This document shows, in pieces, positions 50,325 through 57,836 of a stretch of DNA of 64,000 bases. Below the pieces are notes generated by a model. The model did not search any database. It saw only the letters and a list, made by a program, of their open reading frames with translations, and was not told the origin of the DNA. The DNA comes from UWMA-0277 sp965183885 (GTDB lineage Bacteria > Bacteroidota > Bacteroidia > Flavobacteriales > BACL11), in assembly GCA_965183885.1 (NCBI GenBank), contig OZ238992.1, positions 2,049,725 through 2,113,724 on the forward strand, in the 5' to 3' direction. How positions within the stretch are numbered: the stretch's first letter is position 1; each line of letters starts with the position of its first letter. The translations under genes and the position numbers were made by a program.

Positions 50325-50354
50325 AAAAAAAACTGACATTTGTCGGTTTTTTTT
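50325..50354. terminator. Terminator between the DoxX gene and moeA
   Basis: An inverted repeat A8-CTGACA / TGTCGG-T8, with one G:T pair, 26 bp after the DoxX stop and just upstream of the moeA promoter. Confidence 0.75.
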
Positions 50355-50360
50355 ATTTCT

Positions 50361-50374
50361 ATGATATATATCAC
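50361..50374. promoter_or_regulatory. FNR-like operator of the molybdenum-cofactor operon
   Basis: ATGAT-ATAT-ATCAC; one base off the ATGAT-N4-ATCAT palindrome. Its centre lies exactly 33 bp before the centre of the -7 box, as at ric and narK1. Suggests anaerobic activation of moeA and the genes after it. Confidence 0.6.
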
Positions 50375-50396
50375 TATTTTGCATATCTGATAAGAG

Positions 50397-50404
50397 TACT
50401 TTTG
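50397..50404 (+). promoter_or_regulatory. -7 promoter box for moeA
   Basis: TACTTTTG at consensus, 4 nt before the moeA ATG. Probable leaderless mRNA. Confidence 0.6.
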
Positions 50405-50408
50405 TCAT

Positions 50409-51596
50409 ATGATTAGTGTAGAAAAAGCAAAAGAAATAATATTTTTAGAAAGTAAAAAAACAAAGGCTATAAAACAAAAGGTTATAGCTTCCGTTGGTTC
50501 TATACTTGCAGAAGATATCATTGCAGAAATCAATATCCCTTCTTTTAATAATTCAGCCATGGATGGTTATGCATTTAAATATGCTGATTTTGAACGAGGA
50601 ATTTTAAAATTTAAACTTCAGGAAGAAGTAAAAGCCGGAGACAATACTTCAGTTGTTGTACAAGAATCATGCTGCTCCCCTATTTATACTGGAGCTCCAA
50701 TACCTGAAGGCGCTGACACCGTAGTAATGCTTGAGGAAACTACCCCAAAAGGAGATAGTATTGAAATTAATGCTGATTATAAAAATAAACTAGGAAAGCA
50801 TATCAGAATTAAAGGAGAACAAATACAAAAAGGGAACCTTGCATTAAAAAAAGGAACAATAATAAATCCTGCTACTGCATCCTACCTATCTGCTTTAGGA
50901 AACTCAGAAGTTAAAATCTTTCAAGCTCCAAAAGTTAAAATTATCACTACAGGAAATGAGATAATTAAACCAGGTACTCCTCTTAAATTTGGTCAGATTT
51001 ATGAAAGTAATTCTACAGCGCTTATATCGCTTCTAAAACAACAAAATGTTAAGGATATTAAACATGAAGTAGCTAAAGATACATTAGAAGAATTACAAGC
51101 TACTTTAGAAGATGTTAATGTTTATGATATTGTAATTGTTACTGGAGGAATTTCAGTAGGAAAATATGATTTAGTTGCTGATGCTCTTGCTGCAATTGGA
51201 GTTGAAAAAAAATTATATAAAATTGCTCAGAAACCAGGAAAACCACTTTATTTTGGAACTAAGGATAACACCCTGTTTTTTGCATTACCTGGAAACCCTG
51301 CTGCTGTAATTACCTCTTATTATGAATATATCTATCCAACAATAAAAAAGATGATGGGCTTTTCTGATTTTGAATTACAGAAATTAAGTACTATTTTACT
51401 AAAAGATGTAAAGATAAAAACAAGCAGAGCCCACTTTTTAAAAGGAAAGATTAATGCTAATGGAGTTGATATTTTAGGAGGGCAAGATTCTCATATCTTA
51501 AATTCTTTTGCTGCTGCTAATTGCTTAGTATATCTTAAGGATAAAGAGTTATGGAAAACAGGGGATAATGTTGAAGTTCACTTATTACCGCGCTAA
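50409..51596 (+). CDS. moeA: Molybdopterin molybdenumtransferase
   Basis: 395 residues. MoeA inserts molybdate into adenylylated molybdopterin. Seen: the NNSAMDGYAFKY opening, YTGAPIPEGADTVVMLEE, the TGNEIIKPGTPLKFGQIYESNS block, VTGGISVGKYD (MPT-binding), and FALPGNPAAVITSYYEY with the C-terminal domain IV. Length and motif order fit. It shares one base with mobA and leads the six-gene operon, under an FNR-like operator. Confidence 0.95.
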   Translation: MISVEKAKEIIFLESKKTKAIKQKVIASVGSILAEDIIAEINIPSFNNSAMDGYAFKYADFERGILKFKLQEEVKAGDNTSVVVQESCCSPIYTGAPIPEGADTVVMLEETTPKGDSIEINADYKNKLGKHIRIKGEQIQKGNLALKKGTIINPATASYLSALGNSEVKIFQAPKVKIITTGNEIIKPGTPLKFGQIYESNSTALISLLKQQNVKDIKHEVAKDTLEELQATLEDVNVYDIVIVTGGISVGKYDLVADALAAIGVEKKLYKIAQKPGKPLYFGTKDNTLFFALPGNPAAVITSYYEYIYPTIKKMMGFSDFELQKLSTILLKDVKIKTSRAHFLKGKINANGVDILGGQDSHILNSFAAANCLVYLKDKELWKTGDNVEVHLLPR

Positions 51597-52162
51597 TGGA
51601 AATAACTGCTATAATATTAGCTGGAGGCTTAAGTTCTAGGATGGGAACTGATAAAGGAGTAATTCAACTTGATGAAAAAAAAATGATTGAGAAAGTAATT
51701 ACAAACCTCACTCCTTTTTGTGATACAATACTTATAAGTGCTAATAATAATAACTACAATTACTTAGGTCATAAAATCATTAAAGATAAATATGGTAGAA
51801 TTGGTCCTGTTGGCGGGATTTTAAGCTGCTTAGAAGAAAGTAAAACAACGGCTAACCTTGTAATGAGTTGTGATACTCCTAACATTAGTGCTACAGTAAT
51901 AAAGCAACTATTAATCAAAACTGAAAATTATGATACGATACTTCCTTATCATCATAATAGGTTTGATCCCCTTACAGCTTATTATAACAAAAGCTGTATA
52001 CCTATATTAAAGGAAATGATTAACAATAAAGAATATAAATTACAACATATCATAAAAAACCTAAACTATAAGAAAGTTTATTTTAAAGATGAAGACGAGA
52101 CATTAAAAGAATTTATTAATATTAACGATAAAAACGACCTAAAACGCTACTATGAAAATTAA
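51596..52162 (+). CDS. mobA: Molybdenum cofactor guanylyltransferase
   Basis: 188 residues. MobA attaches GMP to Mo-molybdopterin to give Mo-bis-MGD, the cofactor of NarG. Seen: the nucleotide loop ILAGGLSSRMGTDKGVIQL, RIGPVGGILSCLEE, VMSCDTPNIS, and the RFDPLTAYYNK substrate loop, all in place. Overlaps moeA by 1 bp and moaD by 11 bp. Presence in this operon agrees with the nitrate reductase nearby. Confidence 0.94.
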   Translation: MEITAIILAGGLSSRMGTDKGVIQLDEKKMIEKVITNLTPFCDTILISANNNNYNYLGHKIIKDKYGRIGPVGGILSCLEESKTTANLVMSCDTPNISATVIKQLLIKTENYDTILPYHHNRFDPLTAYYNKSCIPILKEMINNKEYKLQHIIKNLNYKKVYFKDEDETLKEFININDKNDLKRYYEN

Positions 52163-52385
52163 AGTACTTTTTTTTGGGATCCTTGAAGATATTACTGCAT
52201 GTAAAGAGATGGAATTAACTGAAATTGCAACGAGTAATCAACTTAAAGAGATTCTAAATTCAAAATATCCTAAGCTAACTGAAAGCACATTTCAATTGGC
52301 TTTAAATCAATCAATAATAACAGAAAATACTTCCTTAAATAATGGTGATACAATTGCTTTATTACCGCCTTTTGCAGGAGGGTAA
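52152..52385 (+). CDS. moaD: Molybdopterin synthase small subunit
   Basis: 77 residues, ubiquitin-like fold. It carries the thiocarboxylate that gives sulfur to precursor Z; the C-terminus ends in the required Gly-Gly (LLPPFAGG). Seen: KIKVLFFGILEDITACKEMEL, then QLKEILNSKYPKL and the DTIALLPPFAGG end. Overlaps mobA by 11 bp, and moaE follows 11 bp later. A MoaD-activating MoeB is not visible in the window. Confidence 0.92.
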   Translation: MKIKVLFFGILEDITACKEMELTEIATSNQLKEILNSKYPKLTESTFQLALNQSIITENTSLNNGDTIALLPPFAGG

Positions 52386-52396
52386 AAATAATAGAA

Positions 52397-52819
52397 ATGG
52401 GAAAAAATGTATTAACACAAGGACCTATAAGTCCTGATAAAATTGCAAAGTCAATTGCTAACCACAGTCATAAAACTGGAATTGGAGCACATAATATATT
52501 TCTAGGACAGGTAAGAGCCGATAAACATGAAGGAAAATCTGTTACAGGAATAGAATACTCTGCCTATGAAGATATGGCTGAGCGTATTTTTAGTGAAATA
52601 AGAGAAGGAATTTTTGAGAAATATGATATTACCTGTATGCATATTTATCATAGTATAGGAATGGTAAAAGCAGGTGAAATTTCATTATTTGTTTTTGTAT
52701 CCTCAAAACACAGAGGTGTAAGTTATGATGCATCAAGAGCAGTTGTAGAAGCAATAAAAGAAAGGGCTCCTATCTGGAAAAAAGAACTTATTGAAGGAGA
52801 AAAACATAATTGGGTTTAA
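52397..52819 (+). CDS. moaE: Molybdopterin synthase catalytic subunit
   Basis: 140 residues. With MoaD it makes molybdopterin from cyclic pyranopterin monophosphate. Seen: GAHNIFLGQVRADKHEGKSV, IEYSAYEDMAERIFSEI, MHIYHSIGMVKAGEISLFV, SSKHRGVSYDASRAVVEAIK and the C-terminal PIWKKELIEG with the conserved Lys. Length is normal. Sits between moaD and moaCB in the same operon. Confidence 0.95.
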   Translation: MGKNVLTQGPISPDKIAKSIANHSHKTGIGAHNIFLGQVRADKHEGKSVTGIEYSAYEDMAERIFSEIREGIFEKYDITCMHIYHSIGMVKAGEISLFVFVSSKHRGVSYDASRAVVEAIKERAPIWKKELIEGEKHNWV

Positions 52820-52849
52820 AAAGAATTAGAAAAATTAAAAAAGAATAAA

Positions 52850-53758
52850 ATGAAAGATATAAGTTGGAAAGTTAAAACACTACGTACAGCAACTGCACAG
52901 GCAGTTGTAAAAATTGGACCTTTAGGGATGGCAGCAATTAAAAATAAAACTGTGCCTAAAGGAGATCCTTTTGAGATTTCAAAAATAGCAGGAATGTTAG
53001 CCGTTAAAAATACATCAGGAGTTATTCCTCATTGTCATCCTATGCCAACAGAGAATTCTGATATTTATTTTGAAATTGAAGGAGATAAAGTTATCATTAA
53101 ATTATCTGTAACCACAATATATAAAACAGGTTGTGAAATTGAAGCAATTTATGGAGCAACAACAACTGCAGTAACACTTTACGACTTGCTAAAACCTGTA
53201 GAAACAGAATTAGAAATATCAGATGTTAAACTTCTTGAAAAAAGAGGTGGAAAATCAGACTTTATAAAAGATATCGCTCCTGATTTAATGGCAAGCGTAA
53301 TTGTAATGTCTGATAGTATCTCTGCAGGAAAGAAAGAAGACAGATCAGGAAAAGCTATTGTAAGCAAACTAAATGAATGTGCTGTTAACAATATTAAATA
53401 TCATATTATACCTGATGAAAAACAAGAGTTACAGGATCTAGTTAAGGATAGTTTAGCCTTAGGTAGTAAGCTAATTATTACAACTGGAGGTACAGGATTA
53501 TCATCAAGAGATATTACTCCAGAGAGCCTAAGACCTATGCTAGATGTAGAAATACCAGGAATAATGGAGGCTACAAGAGCGTATGGACAAGAGCGTACAC
53601 CCTACTCAATGTTATCAAGAGGCGTTGCCGGGCTTATAAATGATTGTTTGATAATTGCATTACCAGGGTCAACTAGAGGAGCTACAGAAAGTATGGATGC
53701 TCTTTTCCCTTATATACTACACATCTACAGAGTAATAAAAGGTAGAAGACACGACTAA
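52850..53758 (+). CDS. Fused MoaC-MoaB molybdenum-cofactor protein
   Basis: 302 residues with two domains. Residues 1-~150 are MoaC (cyclic pyranopterin monophosphate synthase accessory): KIAGMLAVKNTSGVIPHCHPMPTE carries the catalytic His, GCEIEAIYGATTTAVTLYDLLKP the Glu/Asp, and LEKRGGKSDF follows. Residues ~160-302 are MoaB/MogA (adenylylation of molybdopterin): VIVMSDSISAGKKEDRSGK, IITTGGTGLSSRDITPE and IIALPGSTRGATESMD. Such fusions (MoaCB) are known in Bacteroidota. Follows moaE after 30 bp; the transporter gene starts 2 bp later. Confidence 0.94.
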   Translation: MKDISWKVKTLRTATAQAVVKIGPLGMAAIKNKTVPKGDPFEISKIAGMLAVKNTSGVIPHCHPMPTENSDIYFEIEGDKVIIKLSVTTIYKTGCEIEAIYGATTTAVTLYDLLKPVETELEISDVKLLEKRGGKSDFIKDIAPDLMASVIVMSDSISAGKKEDRSGKAIVSKLNECAVNNIKYHIIPDEKQELQDLVKDSLALGSKLIITTGGTGLSSRDITPESLRPMLDVEIPGIMEATRAYGQERTPYSMLSRGVAGLINDCLIIALPGSTRGATESMDALFPYILHIYRVIKGRRHD

Positions 53759-53760
53759 AG

Positions 53761-54507
53761 ATGGAATATATTCTTATCTGTATATTAATAATGGCATTTC
53801 TCTATGCTTCAGTTGGTCATGGAGGAGCAAGTGGTTATCATGCTATTATGGCACTTTTTGCAGTAGAGACTATATTAATGAAATCATCTGCACTTACCTT
53901 AAATATTTTTGTTGCAGGCATATCCTTTTATCAATATCAAAAAGCTGGGTATTTTAGGTGGAAAGTATTTTTACCATTTGCAATAAGTTCTATTCCTCTT
54001 GCATACCTAGGGGGAACAATAGAAATTGCCTCTGGACTTTATAAAGGAATCTTAGGTTTATTTCTAGTATTTGCAGTACTTAAAATGCTAGGACTTATAG
54101 GAAAAGAACAGGAGAAATTAAGTCAACTACCATTTGGAATAGGATTATTATTTGGAGCTATATTAGGGTTTATTTCAGGACTAATAGGTATTGGGGGAGG
54201 AATCATTTTAAGCCCACTCTTATTACTCTTTGGTTGGGCAAAGATGAAGGAAGCAGCAGCAATCTCAGCCTTATTTATCCTTGTAAACTCATCAAGTGCA
54301 CTTTTAGGAATTATAAATTCAGGAAATTATACCCCTATAAATACTATATGGATATGGGTAATAATAGCTATAATTGGAGGGTTTGCTGGAAGCTATATTG
54401 GTAGTAAAAAAATGACAAATAAAGGTGTAAGATATTTACTTGCTTTAGTATTAGCCTTAGCTAGTGTTAAATTGCTTAACACCTTTTATTATTACCTAAT
54501 AAACTAA
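53761..54507 (+). CDS. TauE/SafE-family membrane transporter
   Basis: 248 residues with about eight helices. The two repeated glycine motifs of TauE/SafE proteins are visible: YASVGHGGASGYHAIMAL near the N-terminus and SGLIGIGGGIILSPLLLL in the second half. The family moves small anions such as sulfite or organosulfonates. It is the last gene of the molybdenum-cofactor operon, 2 bp after moaCB. This position makes molybdate or another oxyanion a possible substrate, but that is inference. A terminator follows. Confidence 0.86.
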   Translation: MEYILICILIMAFLYASVGHGGASGYHAIMALFAVETILMKSSALTLNIFVAGISFYQYQKAGYFRWKVFLPFAISSIPLAYLGGTIEIASGLYKGILGLFLVFAVLKMLGLIGKEQEKLSQLPFGIGLLFGAILGFISGLIGIGGGIILSPLLLLFGWAKMKEAAAISALFILVNSSSALLGIINSGNYTPINTIWIWVIIAIIGGFAGSYIGSKKMTNKGVRYLLALVLALASVKLLNTFYYYLIN

Positions 54508-54510
54508 TAA

Positions 54511-54539
54511 AAAAGCCCTATAAATATTATAGGGCTTTT
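54511..54539. terminator. Bidirectional terminator between the TauE-like gene and ric
   Basis: 12-bp stem AAAAGCCCTATA / TATAGGGCTTTT with a 5-nt loop and T/A runs on both sides, between convergent genes. Confidence 0.88.
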
Positions 54540-54545
54540 AACTGT

Positions 54546-55253
54546 TTAGTTTTTAGTAGCATTTTCCATTTCAATTGCTTTAGGAAATAGAATGTTATTT
54601 TCTAAATGAATATGAATATGTAAATCATCTTGATATACCTTTAAATGGTGGTAAAGAGCTTTGTATGTATTACATGCAAAAGGTGGCGGTGTAAAATTAT
54701 CACTTAACTTTTCTATCTCTTTAAAGATATCCCCAGCACTATCGTGCTCTAGCTCCATCATTCTAATTGGATTTTGTACTGAGCCAAAAGGAATAGTAAT
54801 TTCTTCATTACTTCTATTTGCTACAGCCAAATTTATAATGTGAGGAAACAATATCCCCTCCTCCTTCATTAAATGTTGTTGCAACTCAATTGCTACCTCA
54901 TTAAATAGCTTTGCTATTTCAATTGTTTCTGGTTGTGCATGACCATGAACTTTTGCTACTTTATTAGCAAACTCAATTATTATTGGCGTTGTTTCCTTAA
55001 CATATTTATGATGAGTTGTTAAAATATGATTGGCTAAAACATCTAATTCCATTTTATCAAAATTAGTATCAGCCATTGCAGCATCTAACACTTCTATTTC
55101 TTTAAATATTGTTAAAGCTTCTACACCTTTTCCTTTACAAGCTTCTGCTACAGGCTTTCCTCCTCCGCAACAAAAATCAATACCATATTTTTTAAATATT
55201 GTTGCAGTTCTCATATCTGAGGCAACAATTTGTGCTACTGTTTTATCTTTCAT
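54546..55253 (-). CDS. ric: Iron-sulfur cluster repair di-iron protein (RIC/ScdA/YtfE)
   Basis: 235 residues. The family repairs Fe-S clusters damaged by NO or oxidants. The N-terminal ScdA domain has the conserved KYGIDFCCGGGKPVAEAC block. The C-terminal hemerythrin-like part shows the His/Glu ligands in HILTTHHKYVKE, LMKEEGILFPHI, LEHDSAGDIFKEI and HIHLENNILFPKA. Own promoter at 55273-55280 with an FNR-like site 33 bp upstream, so it is probably induced at low oxygen with nitrate reduction. NO comes from nitrite chemistry. Confidence 0.93.
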   Translation of the reverse strand: MKDKTVAQIVASDMRTATIFKKYGIDFCCGGGKPVAEACKGKGVEALTIFKEIEVLDAAMADTNFDKMELDVLANHILTTHHKYVKETTPIIIEFANKVAKVHGHAQPETIEIAKLFNEVAIELQQHLMKEEGILFPHIINLAVANRSNEEITIPFGSVQNPIRMMELEHDSAGDIFKEIEKLSDNFTPPPFACNTYKALYHHLKVYQDDLHIHIHLENNILFPKAIEMENATKN

Positions 55254-55272
55254 TTTTATTTATTTTATACAA

Positions 55273-55280
55273 CAAAGATA
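55273..55280 (-). promoter_or_regulatory. -7 promoter box for ric
   Basis: TATCTTTG on the minus strand, 19 nt before the ric ATG. Confidence 0.62.
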
Positions 55281-55302
55281 GTTGCAGAAAATAAATATTT
55301 TT

Positions 55303-55316
55303 ATGATTCATATCAT
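55303..55316. promoter_or_regulatory. FNR-like operator upstream of ric
   Basis: ATGAT-TCAT-ATCAT, perfect half-sites. Centre 33 bp upstream of the centre of the ric -7 box, which puts it near -40 relative to transcription start (class II activation position). Confidence 0.65.
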
Positions 55317-55329
55317 GTATAGCAATAAA

Positions 55330-56016
55330 TTAACTATGCTTTACACAGTGTTTTTTAATCTCTCCTAAATTCAATATTTTGATTTGTTTCCCAATATTTT
55401 TAATGACCTTTTGCTCTTCTAACTTCTTTAGCATTCTCACCACTGTTTCGTAGGTAGCTCCAACTAAACTAGCTAACTCTCTTCTGCTTAACGTATACTT
55501 TAACATGTTATCCTCATCAAGTCCAAAGGCATCAATATTAAACATTATTGCAGTAGAAATTCTTTCAATAACAGTCATATGCAACATTTGTTGCATTCTT
55601 TTTTCAGTATTTTTTAGTTCTTCAGCAAAGAAGATCATCATATTATACGATAGATTTGCATTTGCTTTTAATACCTTTATAAAGATATCCATTGGTATAA
55701 AAGTAAGGGTAACATCAGTAAGACTTTTAACAGTAATTGGATAAAAATAATCATTACCAAACCCTCTATGCCCTAAAATATCTCCTTCTTTTGCAAGCCT
55801 TATTATTCGTTCTTGATTTTCACGACTAAGGCTAATTTTAACCATTCCCGATTCAATAAAATAGATTCCTTCTACTCTATCTCCCTGAGTGATAATTTCT
55901 GAGCCTTTGCTAAACTTAAATTCTTTCTTGTAAACATCAATTACCTCTAGCCATTCATTAGAACAATGATTACTTAATAAACAATTTTTAATACTACAAT
56001 TCTCACACTTTATCAT
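55330..56016 (-). CDS. Crp/Fnr-family regulator with an N-terminal Cys cluster
   Basis: 228 residues. The N-terminus has four Cys (C4, C7, C12, C18 in CENCSIKNC-LLSNHC) in a pattern like an Fe-S-binding region. Residues ~30-130 are a cNMP-type beta-roll (ITQGDRVEGIYFIESGMVKI, LAKEGDILGHRGF), then a dimer helix, and the C-terminal helix-turn-helix SRRELASLVGATYETVVRML (recognition helix Glu, Val, Val, Arg). The Glu-Arg pair resembles E. coli FNR, where Ser replaces the second Val. Located among the nitrate genes in the probable moaA unit (20 bp after moaA), it is the likely regulator of the ATGAT-N4-ATCAT sites around it. Whether it senses O2 or NO is not shown. Confidence 0.9.
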   Translation of the reverse strand: MIKCENCSIKNCLLSNHCSNEWLEVIDVYKKEFKFSKGSEIITQGDRVEGIYFIESGMVKISLSRENQERIIRLAKEGDILGHRGFGNDYFYPITVKSLTDVTLTFIPMDIFIKVLKANANLSYNMMIFFAEELKNTEKRMQQMLHMTVIERISTAIMFNIDAFGLDEDNMLKYTLSRRELASLVGATYETVVRMLKKLEEQKVIKNIGKQIKILNLGEIKKHCVKHS

Positions 56017-56035
56017 CTAAATACTTGTTGTTTTA

Positions 56036-57031
56036 TTAACCTCCAATTGCAAACATACACCTTCCCTTTCCAAGGTCTTGCTCTTGTTTAATATCTTCAA
56101 ATTTAGGAAGCCCTCCTCTCTCTTCAAACTTTGTTTCAATATTCTGAAATATTAATTTTTCAATATCTTCTCCATTTCTAAAAGCAGTAAGTAGGTCTAG
56201 CTCACCATTAGAAAATAAACAATTTTTTATTTTTCCATCAGCTGTAAGCCTTATTCTATTACATGTCCCACAAAATGAATCAGTAACCGAACTTATCACT
56301 GCAAAAGTACCTTTTCCATTTTTCAATTGGAAATTTTTTGCAGTATCATTTTTTGCATCCTTAATTCTACTGTATTCAAATTTCTCATCTACAATATTTA
56401 GGATTTCTTTATAGCTTACAATTTTAGAAAAATCCCAAGAGTTTCCATTAAAAGGCATGAACTCTATAAACCTAACATGAACTTTATCGTTTCTTGTCCA
56501 CTCAATAAAATCAGCAATTTCATGAATATTAACATCCTTTAAAACCACCATATTTACTTTGATTTTAAAACCATTATCAACAAATAGTTTAATATTATCA
56601 AGTACCTTATTAAGATAATTACGTTTAGTAATAGTATAGAATTTTTCAGCATCTAAAGTATCTAAACTAATATTTACTGACTCTAACCCAAGTTCTTGAA
56701 ACAACTCCATATATTGGTCTAATAAATATCCGTTTGATGTTATTGCTAGTTCAATTGGAAGGTTTGCTAATCGAGAAATAATCTCCCGTGCATCCTTTCT
56801 TATTAATGGCTCTCCACCTGTAAGTCTAATTTTTTTAACCCCCAACGAAACAAATGTCTTTGCTATATTCAAAAGTTCATCAGCCGACATTAATTTATCA
56901 TTGGGATAAAAATTTATCTTCTCATCAGGCATACAATAGAAACACCTAAAATTACACTTATCAGTCATAGAAATACGCAAGTAATCGTGTTTCCTTCCAA
57001 AAGTATCTTTTATGCTATTTTTAAGTTCCAT
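56036..57031 (-). CDS. moaA: GTP 3',8-cyclase
   Basis: 331 residues. MoaA is a radical-SAM enzyme that starts molybdopterin synthesis from GTP. Seen: DKCNFRCFYCMPDE with the CX3CX2C cluster ligands, KIRLTGGEPLIRKD, ESVNISLDTLDAEKF, RFIEFMPFNGNSWDF, and the second cluster CGTCNRIRLTADGKIKNCLFS plus the C-terminal Gly-Gly end (FAIGG). All key Cys are present. Overlaps the hemerythrin gene by 1 bp; the regulator follows 20 bp later. It works with MoaCB of the plus-strand operon. Confidence 0.95.
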   Translation of the reverse strand: MELKNSIKDTFGRKHDYLRISMTDKCNFRCFYCMPDEKINFYPNDKLMSADELLNIAKTFVSLGVKKIRLTGGEPLIRKDAREIISRLANLPIELAITSNGYLLDQYMELFQELGLESVNISLDTLDAEKFYTITKRNYLNKVLDNIKLFVDNGFKIKVNMVVLKDVNIHEIADFIEWTRNDKVHVRFIEFMPFNGNSWDFSKIVSYKEILNIVDEKFEYSRIKDAKNDTAKNFQLKNGKGTFAVISSVTDSFCGTCNRIRLTADGKIKNCLFSNGELDLLTAFRNGEDIEKLIFQNIETKFEERGGLPKFEDIKQEQDLGKGRCMFAIGG

Positions 57032-57762
57032 TATTTTACTTTATCAATCAAAGCATTCATTTCATCAAACTCTTCAGTTTTAATCAATTTATAAGCCAGC
57101 TGGAAAAGCGTTTCATCTTCTCTATAAATATGAAGTCTTAACATTTCAATTAACTCTAACCCATTTTGATATGCGATATCACTTACCATGTTTTTTGAAT
57201 CCTGATCTGCTAAACGCGATGAAATACCAATTAAATTAAAGGCTAAAGTGCCTAATTGAATAAATTGATAATGATCATCTTCAAAAATATCAACTGGTGT
57301 TTGTGAAAAAGTATCTGTACCATGCTCCCCTGTTGCTCTAAATCTTTCTTCTAATAAAGGAAATAAAACCTTTTCTTCTTTCCTGTTATGCAATAACAAC
57401 TCACTATCAAAAAAATGAAAAAACTCAGAGAAGCTATCATTTATCTCTTTGTTAATTTTCCATTTATCTTCTTTATATTGATGTAAAGCTTTTTCAAATA
57501 TATTTAGTTTCTTAATAGCAACCTTATGCTCTAACATTAACTTTTTTATTACATCAGGCATTTGCTCATAAGTTACTGCTTCAATCTTTTTTGAATAAGC
57601 TTCTGGTGGGTCCATTGGAGAATCACCTTCATCAAGACTAGGGTCTTTAGTTACTTCTCTTTTTATCGGATCATCTTGCGCTATTTTTCTACGCATATCT
57701 TTATCTAAAGTACTGCTTACTCTTTTCTTTGAATTCTTATCTACAATTGTTATCTTTTTCAT
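57031..57762 (-). CDS. Hemerythrin-like (HHE) domain protein
   Basis: 243 residues. Residues 1-~60 are a charged tail (KKITIVDKNSKKRVSSTLD, DMRRKIAQ, DPPEAYSKK), probably unfolded. Residues ~60-243 form the HHE-type four-helix bundle: MLEHKVAIKKLNIFEKALHQY, FFDSELLLHNRKEEKVLFPL, FEDDHYQFIQLGTLAFNLIG and EMLRLHIYREDETLFQLAYK, supplying the His/Glu iron ligands. The likely role is binding O2 or NO at a di-iron centre. It is co-transcribed with moaA (1-bp overlap) from its own promoter, so it may protect or sense during the shift to nitrate respiration. Confidence 0.85.
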   Translation of the reverse strand: MKKITIVDKNSKKRVSSTLDKDMRRKIAQDDPIKREVTKDPSLDEGDSPMDPPEAYSKKIEAVTYEQMPDVIKKLMLEHKVAIKKLNIFEKALHQYKEDKWKINKEINDSFSEFFHFFDSELLLHNRKEEKVLFPLLEERFRATGEHGTDTFSQTPVDIFEDDHYQFIQLGTLAFNLIGISSRLADQDSKNMVSDIAYQNGLELIEMLRLHIYREDETLFQLAYKLIKTEEFDEMNALIDKVK

Positions 57763-57766
57763 GTTT

Positions 57767-57774
57767 CAAATTTA
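57767..57774 (-). promoter_or_regulatory. -7 promoter box for the hemerythrin-moaA-regulator unit
   Basis: TAAATTTG on the minus strand, 4 nt before the ATG. Probable leaderless mRNA. Confidence 0.58.
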
Positions 57775-57790
57775 CTTAATTTTAAGCATG

Positions 57791-57813
57791 AAAAGGACTC
57801 AAAAGAGTCCTTT
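57791..57813 (-). terminator. Possible terminator after narK2
   Basis: 9-bp stem AAAGGACTC / GAGTCCTTT with AAAA loop. The T tract is short (TTTT), so it may terminate only part of the narK transcripts, letting the rest run into the hemerythrin gene. Confidence 0.6.
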
Positions 57814-57815
57814 CT

Positions 57816-57829
57816 ATGCTATATATCAT
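57816..57829. promoter_or_regulatory. Weak FNR-like operator upstream of the hemerythrin gene
   Basis: ATGCT-ATAT-ATCAT: one good half-site, one altered. Centre 52 bp upstream of the -7 box centre, close to the position of class I activators (about -60), but it does not match the 33-bp rule of the other three sites. Confidence 0.4.
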
Positions 57830-57836
57830 ATTACTA

